Below, one piece after another: positions 18,904-28,988 of a stretch of 64,000 bases of DNA. Position 1 is the first letter of the stretch; each line of letters opens with the position of its first letter. A model generated the notes under the pieces. The model made no database searches and was not told where the DNA came from. It saw only the letters and a list, made by a program, of their open reading frames with translations. This stretch comes from Roseibium salinum. Lineage in GTDB: Bacteria; Pseudomonadota; Alphaproteobacteria; Rhizobiales; Stappiaceae. The DNA lies in NCBI RefSeq assembly GCF_026240905.1, contig NZ_JAPEVI010000002.1:372001-436000 (forward strand), given 5' to 3'. The translations under genes were made by a program, and so were the position numbers.

Positions 18904-18932
18904 TCCGGAATGGCGACGCCCGCCATTCCGGA
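18904..18932 (-). promoter_or_regulatory. intercistronic RNA hairpin after the binding-protein gene
   Basis: A perfect 12-bp inverted repeat (TCCGGAATGGCG at 18904-18915, complement at 18921-18932) with a 5-nt loop sits in the 74-bp gap between the binding-protein and first permease genes. There is no T-run. It has the same position as hairpins at 7900, 29985 and 36046. Confidence 0.72.
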
Positions 18933-18948
18933 TAGTATCCGACGTGAA

Positions 18949-20838
18949 TTACTGCTTGATCCACATCTGCTGCGGGCGGGCGAGACCGACACCACGGGTG
19001 ATGTTGTCCTCGACGAGGCCTTCAGGCAAGTTGCGGAAGTTGTTCTTCACGATGACCGGCGTGGCGACTTCGCCCACCAGGCCGATGACCCAGCCATTCT
19101 TGACGAATTCCGCGATCATTTCGTTGGTGGCCGCATCGGCTTCTTCACGCGTCTTGGCGACGGAAGCCTTTCCCCAGCTGGCCCAGACCTTGCGGATCGG
19201 GTGATCGGCCGGCGGCTCCATGCCGGATTTACCCCCGGTTTCGTGCCAGATGTAATACTGGGCGGCGAAGTTGTTTTCGCCCATCATGCGGCGCGGGTCG
19301 GCAGGAATGACCGTCAGACGGTCGAACGGGATGAGCTGAACCTCGAAATTGTTGTTTTCGCGGTTGTCGTCCCACTGGGTCCGGTCGATCACGCGCGGCA
19401 GCAGCTCGATGCCGACGTCGCGGTAGTTGTCGGCCAGGAGTTCAAGCAGGTTGGCATAGGCGTCCTGATCGGTTTCGACAACAAGCTGCAGGCGCTTGCC
19501 ATCCGGGCGCAGGCGATAGCCGTCGCCGTCACGCTCGCCGAGGCCGGCCGAATCCAGCAGTGCATTGGCCGCTTCCGGATCGTAGTCGGTCCAGTGCGCC
19601 TCCAGTTCCTCGCTGTAATAGGGCGAACCGGAAACCGGAGATGTGCTGCGCGGTTCGCCAAGACCGGAGAACGCCAGTTCGTTGAGAAGCTCGCGGTCGA
19701 CGGCAATCGACAGCGCCTTGCGCACATCGGCGTTTTCGAACAGCCCCCGCAGCACGTCGTCGGTGACGTTCAGGTTGGGAACCAGCGACCAGACGTTGGC
19801 GCTCTTCCAATTACTGACCGTGTAGCCCGACTTTTCCGCGTTCTCCATGTAGAAGGTGAAGTCGTTACTGGTCACGTAACGCATCTGCATGTCGATCTGG
19901 CCCTGAACGATCATCAGGTTGAACGCGTCCTGCGCTTCGAACAGGCGGTGTTCGATCTTGTCGATATAGGGCAGCTGATTGCCTTCCTGGTCGACGGCGA
20001 AATAGTAGGGGTTGCGGACCATGGTCACGGTATTGCCGGTCACGCCGCCCTGGATCTTCCATGCCGTGATGACCGGCAGCTCCTCATTCTGCCACCACGC
20101 GGCGATCGGTCCCTTGGATCCCCACAGGTCCGTCCATTTTTCGACGCCGTGCTCCTTGGAAAGCGCTGCCAGCTCTTCTTCGGACGCATAGTGGTCGTTG
20201 TACTTTTTCAGGTAATGCGCCGGCTGGATGAAGGACGGGCGGTCCAGGCTCGGGCCGACCGTCGAGTCCTGGGCGAGAATCTCCAGGAAATAGACATAGG
20301 GCTGCTCGAACTTTACGGTGAAGGTCCGCTCGTCCTTGACCTCGACGGTCAACGGGTTGCCGCCGGGCGCCAGAGTGGTTTCGAAGGTCGGCGTCAGCGC
20401 CTCGTTGAGGAAGATATCGTTGTACCAGAAGGACACGTCCTCCGTGGTTACCGGCTCACCGTCGGACCATTTCAGCCCCTCCAAGAGCGTGAAGGTGAAC
20501 TCGGTAAAGTCGTCGTTGACCGAATAGCTTTCGATGTAGCTCGGAACCAGCTTCACTTCGCCATCCGGGCCGGCGGCGAATTTCAGAACCCGCTCTTCCA
20601 TGAGCTTGGTTGGCCCCCAGCGGTCGCCGGGCCCCTTGAATGCGCGCTGCCAGGTGCCGCCATATTCACCGACTTCGATCGCTTCGACGACGGTCGGGTT
20701 GTCCGGTAGCCGTTCATCGACCGGCGGCAGCTCGCCTTTTTCGACCAGTTCAGCCAGCATCGGCGCTTCCTGGAAGGCGTAAGCCGATGTCGTCGCCATC
20801 AGCCCAAGGGCAAGGGCGGCAAGCAATGTCTTTTTCAT
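18949..20838 (-). CDS. periplasmic substrate-binding protein, family 5 (SBP_bac_5)
   Basis: 629 residues with a Sec signal (MKKTLLAALALGLMATTSAYA). The fold is that of dipeptide/oligosaccharide receptors, with the landmark WSDGEPVTTEDVSFWY segment and RNPYYFAVDQEGNQLPYIDKIE. The length and the VDQEGNQLPYID signature are typical of the alphaproteobacterial subgroup associated with glycan degradation genes. It is the first gene of an operon that ends with HAD and GH105 proteins; its ligand is probably an oligosaccharide (inference). A promoter with LacI-type palindromes lies upstream. Confidence 0.9.
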   Translation of the reverse strand: MKKTLLAALALGLMATTSAYAFQEAPMLAELVEKGELPPVDERLPDNPTVVEAIEVGEYGGTWQRAFKGPGDRWGPTKLMEERVLKFAAGPDGEVKLVPSYIESYSVNDDFTEFTFTLLEGLKWSDGEPVTTEDVSFWYNDIFLNEALTPTFETTLAPGGNPLTVEVKDERTFTVKFEQPYVYFLEILAQDSTVGPSLDRPSFIQPAHYLKKYNDHYASEEELAALSKEHGVEKWTDLWGSKGPIAAWWQNEELPVITAWKIQGGVTGNTVTMVRNPYYFAVDQEGNQLPYIDKIEHRLFEAQDAFNLMIVQGQIDMQMRYVTSNDFTFYMENAEKSGYTVSNWKSANVWSLVPNLNVTDDVLRGLFENADVRKALSIAVDRELLNELAFSGLGEPRSTSPVSGSPYYSEELEAHWTDYDPEAANALLDSAGLGERDGDGYRLRPDGKRLQLVVETDQDAYANLLELLADNYRDVGIELLPRVIDRTQWDDNRENNNFEVQLIPFDRLTVIPADPRRMMGENNFAAQYYIWHETGGKSGMEPPADHPIRKVWASWGKASVAKTREEADAATNEMIAEFVKNGWVIGLVGEVATPVIVKNNFRNLPEGLVEDNITRGVGLARPQQMWIKQ

Positions 20839-20923
20839 GTTTCTTCTCTCCTCCGTTTCGCTTCGGGCGCTTCGGCCGCTTTTCTATCGGCAGCCGCCCA
20901 CTCCCCCTCGTAAATGCCTTTTG

Positions 20924-20936
20924 TGAAATTATTTCA
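20924..20936. promoter_or_regulatory. candidate LacI-family operator, 13-bp variant, overlapping the -10 box
   Basis: TGAAATTATTTCA has perfect 6-bp arms around one central base. It is one base shorter than the 14-bp palindromes nearby, so its membership of the same set is less certain. It covers the proposed -10 of the binding-protein promoter. Confidence 0.5.
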
Positions 20937-20957
20937 TCGTCTTCCAACTCTTCACAA
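20928..20957 (-). promoter_or_regulatory. candidate sigma-70 promoter of the binding-protein/ABC operon
   Basis: On the minus strand, TTGTGA (20952-20957) is followed after 18 bp by AATAAT (20928-20933), five of six matches to the -10 consensus. It lies ~90 bp before the start codon, and palindromes at 20924 and 20971 overlap or flank it, as expected for repression. Confidence 0.45.
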
Positions 20958-20970
20958 TATCGATCATTTT

Positions 20971-20984
20971 TGAAAAACTTTTCA
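20971..20984. promoter_or_regulatory. candidate LacI-family operator
   Basis: TGAAAAACTTTTCA: a 14-bp palindrome with perfect 6-bp arms, matching the consensus TGAAAATATTTTCA found at other promoters of this locus. It lies in the 338-bp gap 20839-21176, which otherwise contains only the promoter of the binding-protein gene and no coding frame. Confidence 0.6.
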
Positions 20985-21047
20985 TTACCTTCGTCTTACC
21001 AAACACAATAGCTACACAAATGCGCCATTTTTTAGAGCCGTGCAACA

Positions 21048-21061
21048 AGAAAATATTTTCA
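21048..21061. promoter_or_regulatory. candidate LacI-family operator
   Basis: AGAAAATATTTTCA: 13 of 14 positions match the palindrome TGAAAATATTTTCA. It sits 77 bp (centre to centre) from the site at 20971, a distance that could allow DNA looping. Confidence 0.6.
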
Positions 21062-21176
21062 TAGATTGCACAACGGATCACCTGACCGGCGGCGACGGAC
21101 ATGAAAATTTGCACGGAAAAATCCCGCCGAGCCCGAAAAGGAGCAGACTTTCCGACTGCCCCGGAGATGTCGGCGC

Positions 21177-22415
21177 CTACCTGCCGTAGAAGGGGTTGGT
21201 GAACAGCTTCGGCACGGGGCCGTTCCAGACCTCGAAACGCGCAAAGCGGCCTTCGAGGCGCTTGTCGATCTGCATGGTGTCCTGCCCTCCGACCGGCCAT
21301 GTCTCGACAACGCCCTTTTCGGTGATCAGGCGAATGTCGTCGCCTGGGCCCAGTCCGGCGAAACGGACGGCAATGGGCGAGCCTACGGCGAGCGTGTCGC
21401 CGAATATCGGCCCGTCGCGGTCCACAGGCTCGGCCTGCACTTCCTGCGGCGCGAAGCTGATCACGTTCCGCCCGGCCTTCAGAGCCGAGAGCACGTCGGC
21501 AACGCTGTAGCCGGCGGCGTAGAGCCGGTTGCACGGCCGGCCGTGCCTGCGCCTGTTCTTCAAATGGAAATCGCTGCCGCCCGTGGCCGGGACGACCTGT
21601 CCGGCCGAGAGCATCCGCTGCCACATGTCCAGCGCATCCTGGTTGAGCTCGGACCAGTTTCCGTTCCAGATCTCGATCGCATCGAAGGCAAGATCGTAAC
21701 CGCTCTGCCAGCGTCCGCCCGCAGAGCGCTGAAAGGGATGATTTATGACGATGGTCGCGCCCTTTTCCCGGGCCTCTGCCATCTTGGTCGCAACCTCCCC
21801 GGGAGACGTGCAGCGCCAGTCGGCAACCGGGTCCTTGAGACCCAGGAAGTTTGTATGGCCGTAGTAGCTGGTGAGCTCCATGCCTGGAATGACCAGCAAT
21901 CCCGGGTCGTCCAGCTTCACCCAGTTCTGCGTGGTGGTGTTGTGGTCCGTCAGCGCCACGAAGTCGAGACGGGACACCCTTGCCCGGTGGACCGCGTCGG
22001 CCACGGGGACGCCGCCGTCGGAGTGTTCCGTGTGGCTGTGAATGTCGCCGCTCAGCCAGCGTGCCTGGCGGGAAACGACGCGGATCGTGACGTCGACCCG
22101 GCAGTCCGGGCCGATCTTGACGATGCCGAGGACGACGTCCCATTTGCCCTCCAATTCCCCCGGATGATAGCCCGGCGTCGCCCAGTCCCGCGCAACGGTG
22201 ACATGACCATATTCCGCGCCGGTCCAGCCGCGCATTACGCCCTTGTGCGCCAGGCCGATGTCGATGACACTGCCGCCGCTGCCGGCCGGAAAGAGGTACG
22301 ACACCTCAATACGTTCGGTATCCGGCCCCGCCTGGAACGGAATTTCAACGAAGGATTTCTCCCCTCCCGGAAATTCGGAAATGGTGTGGTGAAATTCCCT
22401 GGGTGCTTGTGACAT
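21177..22415 (-). CDS. CehA/McbA-family PHP-domain metallohydrolase
   Basis: 412 residues. The metal-binding PHP signatures GDIHSHTEHSDG, ALTDHNTTT and PGMEL are all present. They follow an N-terminal ~110-residue beta-rich segment and precede a C-terminal region. The family acts on phosphoester, phosphonate or carbamate bonds; some members work on sugar phosphodiesters. There is no clear signal peptide. It starts 6 bp after the mannosidase stop codon, so the two are cotranscribed. A phosphodiester-linked or modified mannoside substrate is a speculation from this pairing. Confidence 0.82.
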   Translation of the reverse strand: MSQAPREFHHTISEFPGGEKSFVEIPFQAGPDTERIEVSYLFPAGSGGSVIDIGLAHKGVMRGWTGAEYGHVTVARDWATPGYHPGELEGKWDVVLGIVKIGPDCRVDVTIRVVSRQARWLSGDIHSHTEHSDGGVPVADAVHRARVSRLDFVALTDHNTTTQNWVKLDDPGLLVIPGMELTSYYGHTNFLGLKDPVADWRCTSPGEVATKMAEAREKGATIVINHPFQRSAGGRWQSGYDLAFDAIEIWNGNWSELNQDALDMWQRMLSAGQVVPATGGSDFHLKNRRRHGRPCNRLYAAGYSVADVLSALKAGRNVISFAPQEVQAEPVDRDGPIFGDTLAVGSPIAVRFAGLGPGDDIRLITEKGVVETWPVGGQDTMQIDKRLEGRFARFEVWNGPVPKLFTNPFYGR

Positions 22416-22421
22416 TCCGGC

Positions 22422-25400
22422 TTAGGCTCCGATCCTGATCGTGCGAATTTCGAAGGGCTTGAAGGTCAAGGGAAGTCGCCCGTCAGTGACCGAAAGGGCC
22501 ACCGGGCTGCGCTCCAGAAGATCGGTCTCTTCCGCCCTTTCAAACCCGCTCGGCAGGCGAAGGACGCTTTCGGACTGCCGCCCGTGGGTCTCCCACAACC
22601 TGATGATGACATCGTTGCCGGTCTCGGCCTTTTTCACGGCTTCGATCGTCACGCCCTCTCCGTCGAGCGACACGAGGGGCTCGATCTCCCGGGGCGGCGA
22701 ATCCGGTTTCTCCCCCGCGGCGAGAAGACGGAGCGGCAGATTGAATTCCTCTGCGGCCGCCGGAACGCCTTCCCCCTCGTGCAGGCCGTGATGGACAAGA
22801 ATGGCATAGCGGAAACGGTGCTCGCCCTGATCGGCTTCAGGCCAGGGATAAGTGGGCGAGCGGAGCAGCGTCAGCCGGAGCGCGTTTTCCTTCCAGTCGT
22901 AGCCGTATTTGCAATCGTTCAGCAGGGCGACGCCGAACCCTGGCTCCGACTTGTCGACCCAGCGATGCATCACGGTCTCGAACCTGGCCTGATCCCAGGA
23001 GGTATTCCTGTGTTTCGGGCGCGTGACGTGACCGAACTGGATTTCCGCGGTCGTTTCGCGGGCCAGCACGTTGACCGGAAAGGCAGCCTTGACCAGGGTG
23101 TGTTGTTCGCGCCAGTCGATGAAACTGTCGACCTCGACCCTTGCGCTCTCCGCCTCCAGAGAAATCACCTGGACGATCGTCGAGCTTTCATAGCGCCACT
23201 CGAACCGGACGGCCGCGCGGTAAGGGCCGGTTTCGACCACCCTTGCCGAAACGAGCCGATCGATGTCCCAGCTCTGATCCTCGAAGCCTTCGTCGATGTC
23301 CCAGGCATCGAATTGCGGCGGCATGTCGCGAAAAGCCTGCAGCCGGTTCGCCTTGTCGCCCGGCACGACCGCCTCGCGGCCGTTGCGCTTGTCGAAGATC
23401 GAGGTGATCCGTCCCTTGCCATCGAATGCGACGGCCAGCAGCCCGTTCTCCAGACGGGTTTCGGAAACGGACAGACCACCGGTGCCGATGGCGGCATCGC
23501 CGTCCTCCAGCGCCACGACGTATCCGCCCATGGCCGGCAGATCCTTTACGGGTGCGGTCTGTTCGATCGTCCCGTCGGCGCGGCAAATGGCCTGCGTCGG
23601 AATTGCCTCGCCACGATAGAGAAGGTTTTTGGCATCGCTTCCTTCGAGGCTCACGAGGCCCCTTCGCGGCCGGCCGAGGATATTGAACAGCAGGCGGCCA
23701 TTGCCGCCGGCGATTGCGGCCGCCAACTCCTGCTTCAGCTCTGCCACCCCTTTGAAGAACCTCTCATAGTCCCGATCGCTGTCATCGAAGACCGCGCCGA
23801 TCGATGTGCCCGGCAGAATGTCGTGAAACTGATGGAGCAAGGCGATACGCCAGAGCTCATGAAGGCGCTCCGCTGGATAGGCATGGCCGCAACGCGTCAT
23901 GGCAAGGCAGGCCAGCGCTTCCAGTTCCCGCAGGGCCTGTTCCGCCAGCCGGTTGTTGCGCTTGTTCTTGGCAACGGACGTCAACGTGCCGCGGTGGAAT
24001 TCCAGGTAGAGCTCGCCCGACCAGACCGGATACCGGTCCGCCTCCCGTTCCATGCGCGCCAAAAGCCGCTCGAAGAAGGGGCGCATGTGGTCGTGAACGA
24101 CCGCCGGACAGCCCGGAATGCCCTTTTCCATACGCCGGATGTTTTCCAGCATCTCCCGCGTCGGCCCGCCGCCGCCGTCGCCGTGGCCATAGACCAGGAA
24201 CAGGTCGCGGTTGAGGGCCTGCTGGCCGTAGCGGCGCCAGGTCCCCATCACATGGGTCGGCTTCAGATCCGGGCAGTAGGTGGTCCCGATACCGCCTGAC
24301 GCGTAAGGCTGGGTGGTGAGGAAATAGGACGCAAGCTTGGTCCCGTCGATTCCCTGCCAGAAAAACGTGTCGTAGGGCATGCGGTTGGTGTCGTTCCAGC
24401 TGAGCTTGTGCGTGACGAAGACATCGATGCCGGCCAGCTTCATCAGCTGCGGCAGCGCGGCCGAATAGCCGAACGTGTCAGGCAACCACAGGATGCGCGG
24501 CCGGATCCCGAAGGTTTCCTCGTGATAGGCGACACCGTGGAGTATGTGCCGGACCAGCGATTCCGCGCCGGTGATGTTGGCATCCGGCTCCAGCCACAGC
24601 GCGCCTTCGATCTCGAATTCGCCGCTCGTCACCTTGTCGCGCAACCGGTCGAAGAGCTCGGGATAGTCATCGGCCAGATAGTCGAGCAGGACACCCTGGT
24701 TGTACATGAAACGGTAGTCGGGATACTGATCCATCAGCGCCAGGGCCGTCGCCATGGAGCGGGCCATCTTCTGCCGCGTCTCGCGAATGCGCCACAGCCA
24801 GGCGACATCGATATGCGTGTGGCCGGTGACCGTGATTGTCGGCTTTTCGGAAAAATCCTCGGCCGCATAGATTTCGGCCGCGATCGTTGCGGCGCCTTGC
24901 AAAGTGGCGGCGAACCGCTCCGGATTGCCGGGGCGGAAGTCGATGCTCTTCAGCGCCGCATCGACCCGGTTCACGATGAACTGCCGGCGGGGATCGTCCT
25001 CGGGCAGCAGGCGGGCGACGTCGAGCGGCACTCTAAGATCGTAATAGACGTGCTCGGCCAGCGGGTCATGCAGCATCAAACGGCATCCGAAGCCGGCCTG
25101 CCGGCGGTTTTCAATCGTTCCGGCCTCAATCAGGATATCGTAGCGCCGTCCGGGCACCGCATTTTCGGACAGCAGCAGTTCGCGGTGATTGCCGTCGGCG
25201 CCCTGCGCGATCCGGCCGTCGACGCGAACCAAGCATTGCGGGTCAGAACGCCCCATCGTGCTGCCGAACTGGGCGTCGATGTGCAAAAAGAGACGCCGGC
25301 CCTCCGCCTCGGGCGGCGTCAGCGCTGGCCCGGCAAACCAGAAATAGCCTCCCGGCTCGCCCCACAGCAGATCGGGGCCGGCAGCCTGCCAATCGCCCCG

Positions 25401-25535
25401 CGCCTCGGCAACGACCTGGGCCCGCTCGTCCGGCCGGGCACGGCGGAACTCGAGCGACACGGGATCCGGCAATGGCTCAAAGATGCGCGCGCGCAGTTCA
25501 CCCAGCAGATGATCAAGTTTCTTCAGACGTCGCAT
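22422..25535 (-). CDS. alpha-mannosidase, glycoside hydrolase family 38
   Basis: 1037 residues, normal for bacterial GH38. GHTHIDVAWLW carries zinc ligands His241 and Asp243, and the nucleophile Asp353 lies in ILWLPDTFGYS. The third zinc His appears in QFHDILPGTSIG. A C-terminal beta-domain completes the protein. No signal peptide was seen, so it cleaves imported alpha-mannosides (or phospho-mannosides) in the cytoplasm. It is the first gene of a two-gene operon with the PHP hydrolase. Two LacI-type palindromes precede it. Confidence 0.92.
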   Translation of the reverse strand: MRRLKKLDHLLGELRARIFEPLPDPVSLEFRRARPDERAQVVAEARGDWQAAGPDLLWGEPGGYFWFAGPALTPPEAEGRRLFLHIDAQFGSTMGRSDPQCLVRVDGRIAQGADGNHRELLLSENAVPGRRYDILIEAGTIENRRQAGFGCRLMLHDPLAEHVYYDLRVPLDVARLLPEDDPRRQFIVNRVDAALKSIDFRPGNPERFAATLQGAATIAAEIYAAEDFSEKPTITVTGHTHIDVAWLWRIRETRQKMARSMATALALMDQYPDYRFMYNQGVLLDYLADDYPELFDRLRDKVTSGEFEIEGALWLEPDANITGAESLVRHILHGVAYHEETFGIRPRILWLPDTFGYSAALPQLMKLAGIDVFVTHKLSWNDTNRMPYDTFFWQGIDGTKLASYFLTTQPYASGGIGTTYCPDLKPTHVMGTWRRYGQQALNRDLFLVYGHGDGGGGPTREMLENIRRMEKGIPGCPAVVHDHMRPFFERLLARMEREADRYPVWSGELYLEFHRGTLTSVAKNKRNNRLAEQALRELEALACLAMTRCGHAYPAERLHELWRIALLHQFHDILPGTSIGAVFDDSDRDYERFFKGVAELKQELAAAIAGGNGRLLFNILGRPRRGLVSLEGSDAKNLLYRGEAIPTQAICRADGTIEQTAPVKDLPAMGGYVVALEDGDAAIGTGGLSVSETRLENGLLAVAFDGKGRITSIFDKRNGREAVVPGDKANRLQAFRDMPPQFDAWDIDEGFEDQSWDIDRLVSARVVETGPYRAAVRFEWRYESSTIVQVISLEAESARVEVDSFIDWREQHTLVKAAFPVNVLARETTAEIQFGHVTRPKHRNTSWDQARFETVMHRWVDKSEPGFGVALLNDCKYGYDWKENALRLTLLRSPTYPWPEADQGEHRFRYAILVHHGLHEGEGVPAAAEEFNLPLRLLAAGEKPDSPPREIEPLVSLDGEGVTIEAVKKAETGNDVIIRLWETHGRQSESVLRLPSGFERAEETDLLERSPVALSVTDGRLPLTFKPFEIRTIRIGA

Positions 25536-25587
25536 GACAGGTCCCGTGGCATGGAAGGGCCTTTTCCCGGCCCTCGCGCCTGTATGA

Positions 25588-25601
25588 TGAATTTATTTTC
25601 A
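25588..25601. promoter_or_regulatory. candidate LacI-family operator upstream of the mannosidase gene
   Basis: TGAATTTATTTTCA matches the locus palindrome with two changes inside the left arm. It is embedded in TGTATGATGAATTTATT, which also resembles the GntR-region sequence at 27898-27911, so it could serve either regulator. Confidence 0.5.
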
Positions 25602-25663
25602 TGATCGCGGCGCTCAAAGTGAGACTATACGACTGCCACAGCTTGATAAAGCCGCGAGAGAAA

Positions 25664-25677
25664 TGAAAATATTTTCA
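25664..25677. promoter_or_regulatory. candidate LacI-family operator, perfect palindrome
   Basis: TGAAAATATTTTCA is a perfect 14-bp palindrome 20 bp past the LacI gene stop and about 130 bp before the mannosidase start. Together with the site at 25588 (76 bp centre to centre) it brackets a candidate -10 TATAGT (25624-25629, minus strand), although no good -35 was found. Confidence 0.65.
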
Positions 25678-25697
25678 AATGACGGCCATATGCACCG

Positions 25698-26738
25698 TCA
25701 GGACAGCGTCGAAACACTTTCGCGCTCCACGACACCGCAGCCGAGTTCGAGCCGATAGGCGACCCGCTCGCTGTCATTGGCCACGATCCGCTGCTCGAGA
25801 AGGCTGAGGGCAGCCGGACCCATCTGCTCCAGCGGCACCTTCACCGTCGTCAGGGGCGGATTGACCAGGTCGCCGAGAGCGACGCCGTCGAAGCCGATGA
25901 CCGACACGTCCTCGGGAATCGCATGACCTTCGGCGGCAAGCGCCCGCATGGCGCCGATCGCCAGATTGTCCGCCGCGCAGAACAGCGCCGTCACGCCGCC
26001 CAGGCCGCCGTTCTGTTGGAGCCATAACCGGACAGCCTCTTCGCCATAGCGCGGCTCATAGCCACCAACATGCAGCACCGGCGCATCCTCCAGAGGCAAG
26101 TTATGCGCGCGGAAGGCATCCCAGAAGCCGTCCTGGCGCCGGCGGATCGTCGTTCGCCCGTCCCAGGTGAGGTGCAGGATTTTCCGGTGGCCCCGCGAGA
26201 TCAGCCAATTGGTGGCCAATTGCGCCGCGAAGCGGTTGCCCGGCGAGACGCTGTCAATGCGCATCTCCTGATCCTCGCCGTTGACAAGGACCGCCGGAAG
26301 CCCCGACGCGCTGATGCCGGCGAGAAAATCCCCGCGGTCGTCATTGATGATGATGATGCCGTCCGCCCTGGCTTTCTCCGCTGCCGAGATCACGTTTGCA
26401 GCGCTTAGGTTTCCGGTTTCCGAGTGGGGCACGAGCTTGACGCCGCGGCGCTCGCAGTCGCGCGACAGCGCATTCAGTATCGTCCATGAGAACAGGTTGG
26501 TCTCGTTCTCCGGCAAGGCATCGTCGGTCACCGCCAGCAGGACCGTCCCGAAGGCCGAAATGGTCGCCTTGGCCTTGCGATCGGCCAGATAGCCAAGTTC
26601 CTTGGCCGCTTCCAGAACGCGCGCCCGGACTTCCGCCGAAATCGATGCCGTGCCATTGAGGACATGCGATACCGTGGAATTGGCGACCTCCGCCCTGCGA
26701 GCCACATCCTTGATGCCGACCTTGCGATTTTGCGGCAT
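25698..26738 (-). CDS. LacI-family transcriptional repressor of the glycan locus
   Basis: 346 residues. The helix-turn-helix is typical (GIKDVARRAEVANSTVSHVLNG, 8-29), followed by the hinge helix region and a ribose-binding-protein-like domain with VIGFDGVALGDLVNPPLTTVKVPLEQMG near the end. It lies directly upstream of the mannosidase operon in the same orientation. Palindromic sites of matching symmetry occur before its own gene, the mannosidase gene and the ABC operon, so it is the probable repressor of all three. The inducer is probably a sugar from the imported glycan. Confidence 0.92.
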   Translation of the reverse strand: MPQNRKVGIKDVARRAEVANSTVSHVLNGTASISAEVRARVLEAAKELGYLADRKAKATISAFGTVLLAVTDDALPENETNLFSWTILNALSRDCERRGVKLVPHSETGNLSAANVISAAEKARADGIIIINDDRGDFLAGISASGLPAVLVNGEDQEMRIDSVSPGNRFAAQLATNWLISRGHRKILHLTWDGRTTIRRRQDGFWDAFRAHNLPLEDAPVLHVGGYEPRYGEEAVRLWLQQNGGLGGVTALFCAADNLAIGAMRALAAEGHAIPEDVSVIGFDGVALGDLVNPPLTTVKVPLEQMGPAALSLLEQRIVANDSERVAYRLELGCGVVERESVSTLS

Positions 26739-26800
26739 ATCACTTAACTCCCAAACAGCAATTGCGCGCAGCGCCGAAGCGGCCGATGATCGCCGCCTAA

Positions 26801-26814
26801 TGAAAATAGTTTCA
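26801..26814. promoter_or_regulatory. candidate autoregulatory LacI-family operator
   Basis: TGAAAATAGTTTCA, one change from the perfect palindrome, lies 63 bp upstream of the LacI start codon. Autoregulation is suggested. Confidence 0.6.
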
Positions 26815-26963
26815 GAAGCTTATATACGACCTCCAGCCGAACTGGAACGTTTTTTGGCAAGGAAATAGCGCGTTTTCCGGTAGGCTTGGCGCGCATGCGT
26901 GCCAATGCAGTCCTCACCTACAGAAATTTTTGCACAGCATGGATGAAGTCCGCCTCCGAACAT

Positions 26964-27728
26964 TCAGCCCGACGGGCCTGACATGGCGGCCCTGCCTTTA
27001 CCGGCTCCGGCGGTCGTCCGGCGCAGAAGCGCCCGATAGCGGGCCTGGCTGCCCAGAAGATGGTTTCGCATGGCCTCACGCGCTTCGTCCGCATTGCCGT
27101 CGGCGATCGCCTGCACGATATCCCCGTGTTCCCGATCGAGTATGGCGACATAGGCCTTCAGTTCAGGGCCTCCGGACGTGGTAGCGAGCGCCCGCCGCGG
27201 GATAATGCCCGGGCCTACCAGTTCGAGGAACTCCCGGAAACGGGGATTGTTGGTGGCATCGGCAATTGCCATGTGCAGATCGAAATCGGCCTGCGGACTG
27301 GATTCGCCCTTTGCAAACAGCTCCTGCAGCGTGTGCAAGGTCTCGAAGAGGGTTTCGAGCTGGGCCGGCGACCGTCTGCGCGCGGCAAGGGCCGCAGCCT
27401 CGGTTTCCACGGCCGTACGCAGTTCGAGCATCTCGATCATCGAGGAAATGCGGGCCGGCTCGACGTTCTGAAACGGCAGCGGCGTCTTTTCCGCCGGCGC
27501 AAGCACGAAGACGCCGGCACCCTGGCGCGAATCCAGCAGACCGTCGGCGCGCAACGTGGCAACCGCCTCGCGGATCACGGTGCGGCTCACGGAGAATTCC
27601 TCGGTCAGGCGCGCTTCGCTGGGAAGCCGGTCGCCAACGGCGTATTTGCCCTCTTCGATCTGCGTGCGCAGTTTCTCGCACACGGTTGATGCCAACGTCT
27701 TCCTGCTTGATTCCACGCCCGGTCTCAC
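26964..27728 (-). CDS. GntR-family regulator, FadR/FCD subfamily
   Basis: About 254 residues. The winged helix (LTEEFSVSRTVIREAVATLRADGLLDSRQGAGVFV) is followed by an all-helical FCD domain with metal-binding-type His/Asp (DFDLHMAIADATNNPRF and HGDIVQAI). Such proteins commonly control uronate and hexarate genes. The start is uncertain: a GTG at 27726-27728 with AGGG upstream is preferred, while the frame stays open to a TTG at 27770. It is divergent from kdgD, which it probably represses. Confidence 0.88.
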   Translation of the reverse strand: MRPGVESSRKTLASTVCEKLRTQIEEGKYAVGDRLPSEARLTEEFSVSRTVIREAVATLRADGLLDSRQGAGVFVLAPAEKTPLPFQNVEPARISSMIEMLELRTAVETEAAALAARRRSPAQLETLFETLHTLQELFAKGESSPQADFDLHMAIADATNNPRFREFLELVGPGIIPRRALATTSGGPELKAYVAILDREHGDIVQAIADGNADEAREAMRNHLLGSQARYRALLRRTTAGAGKGRAAMSGPSG

Positions 27729-27910
27729 AATCCCTGCACGCTGCTGCCCACGTTGCTGGCGTGGGCACAATTTGTATGATCTCTAGCAGATTCATTTTAC
27801 CCCCGTCAAACTTCCGCAACCCTCCTCAATGGCGAGCGTGTGCGACACTCTGCGGCTTTCCGGCTGGTTACAGCAGTCCGACAGGCAGTGAAAAGTTGTA
27901 TGATGAATTA

Positions 27911-28908
<998 letters not shown>

Positions 28909-28988
28909 GCAAAGCCGCCGGCCCTCCGGCAGACTGGCGGCGGGCCGGCCGAACTTAACCAAGCAAGCGTGAATTCAGGGAGGATACC

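Noticed and set aside
16733..20709. Long plus-strand frames of 530 and 599 residues
   Set aside because: Antisense to the permease and binding-protein genes; no domain content.
22584..24299. 571-residue plus-strand open frame
   Set aside because: Antisense shadow of the GH38 mannosidase; no recognisable motif or ribosome site.
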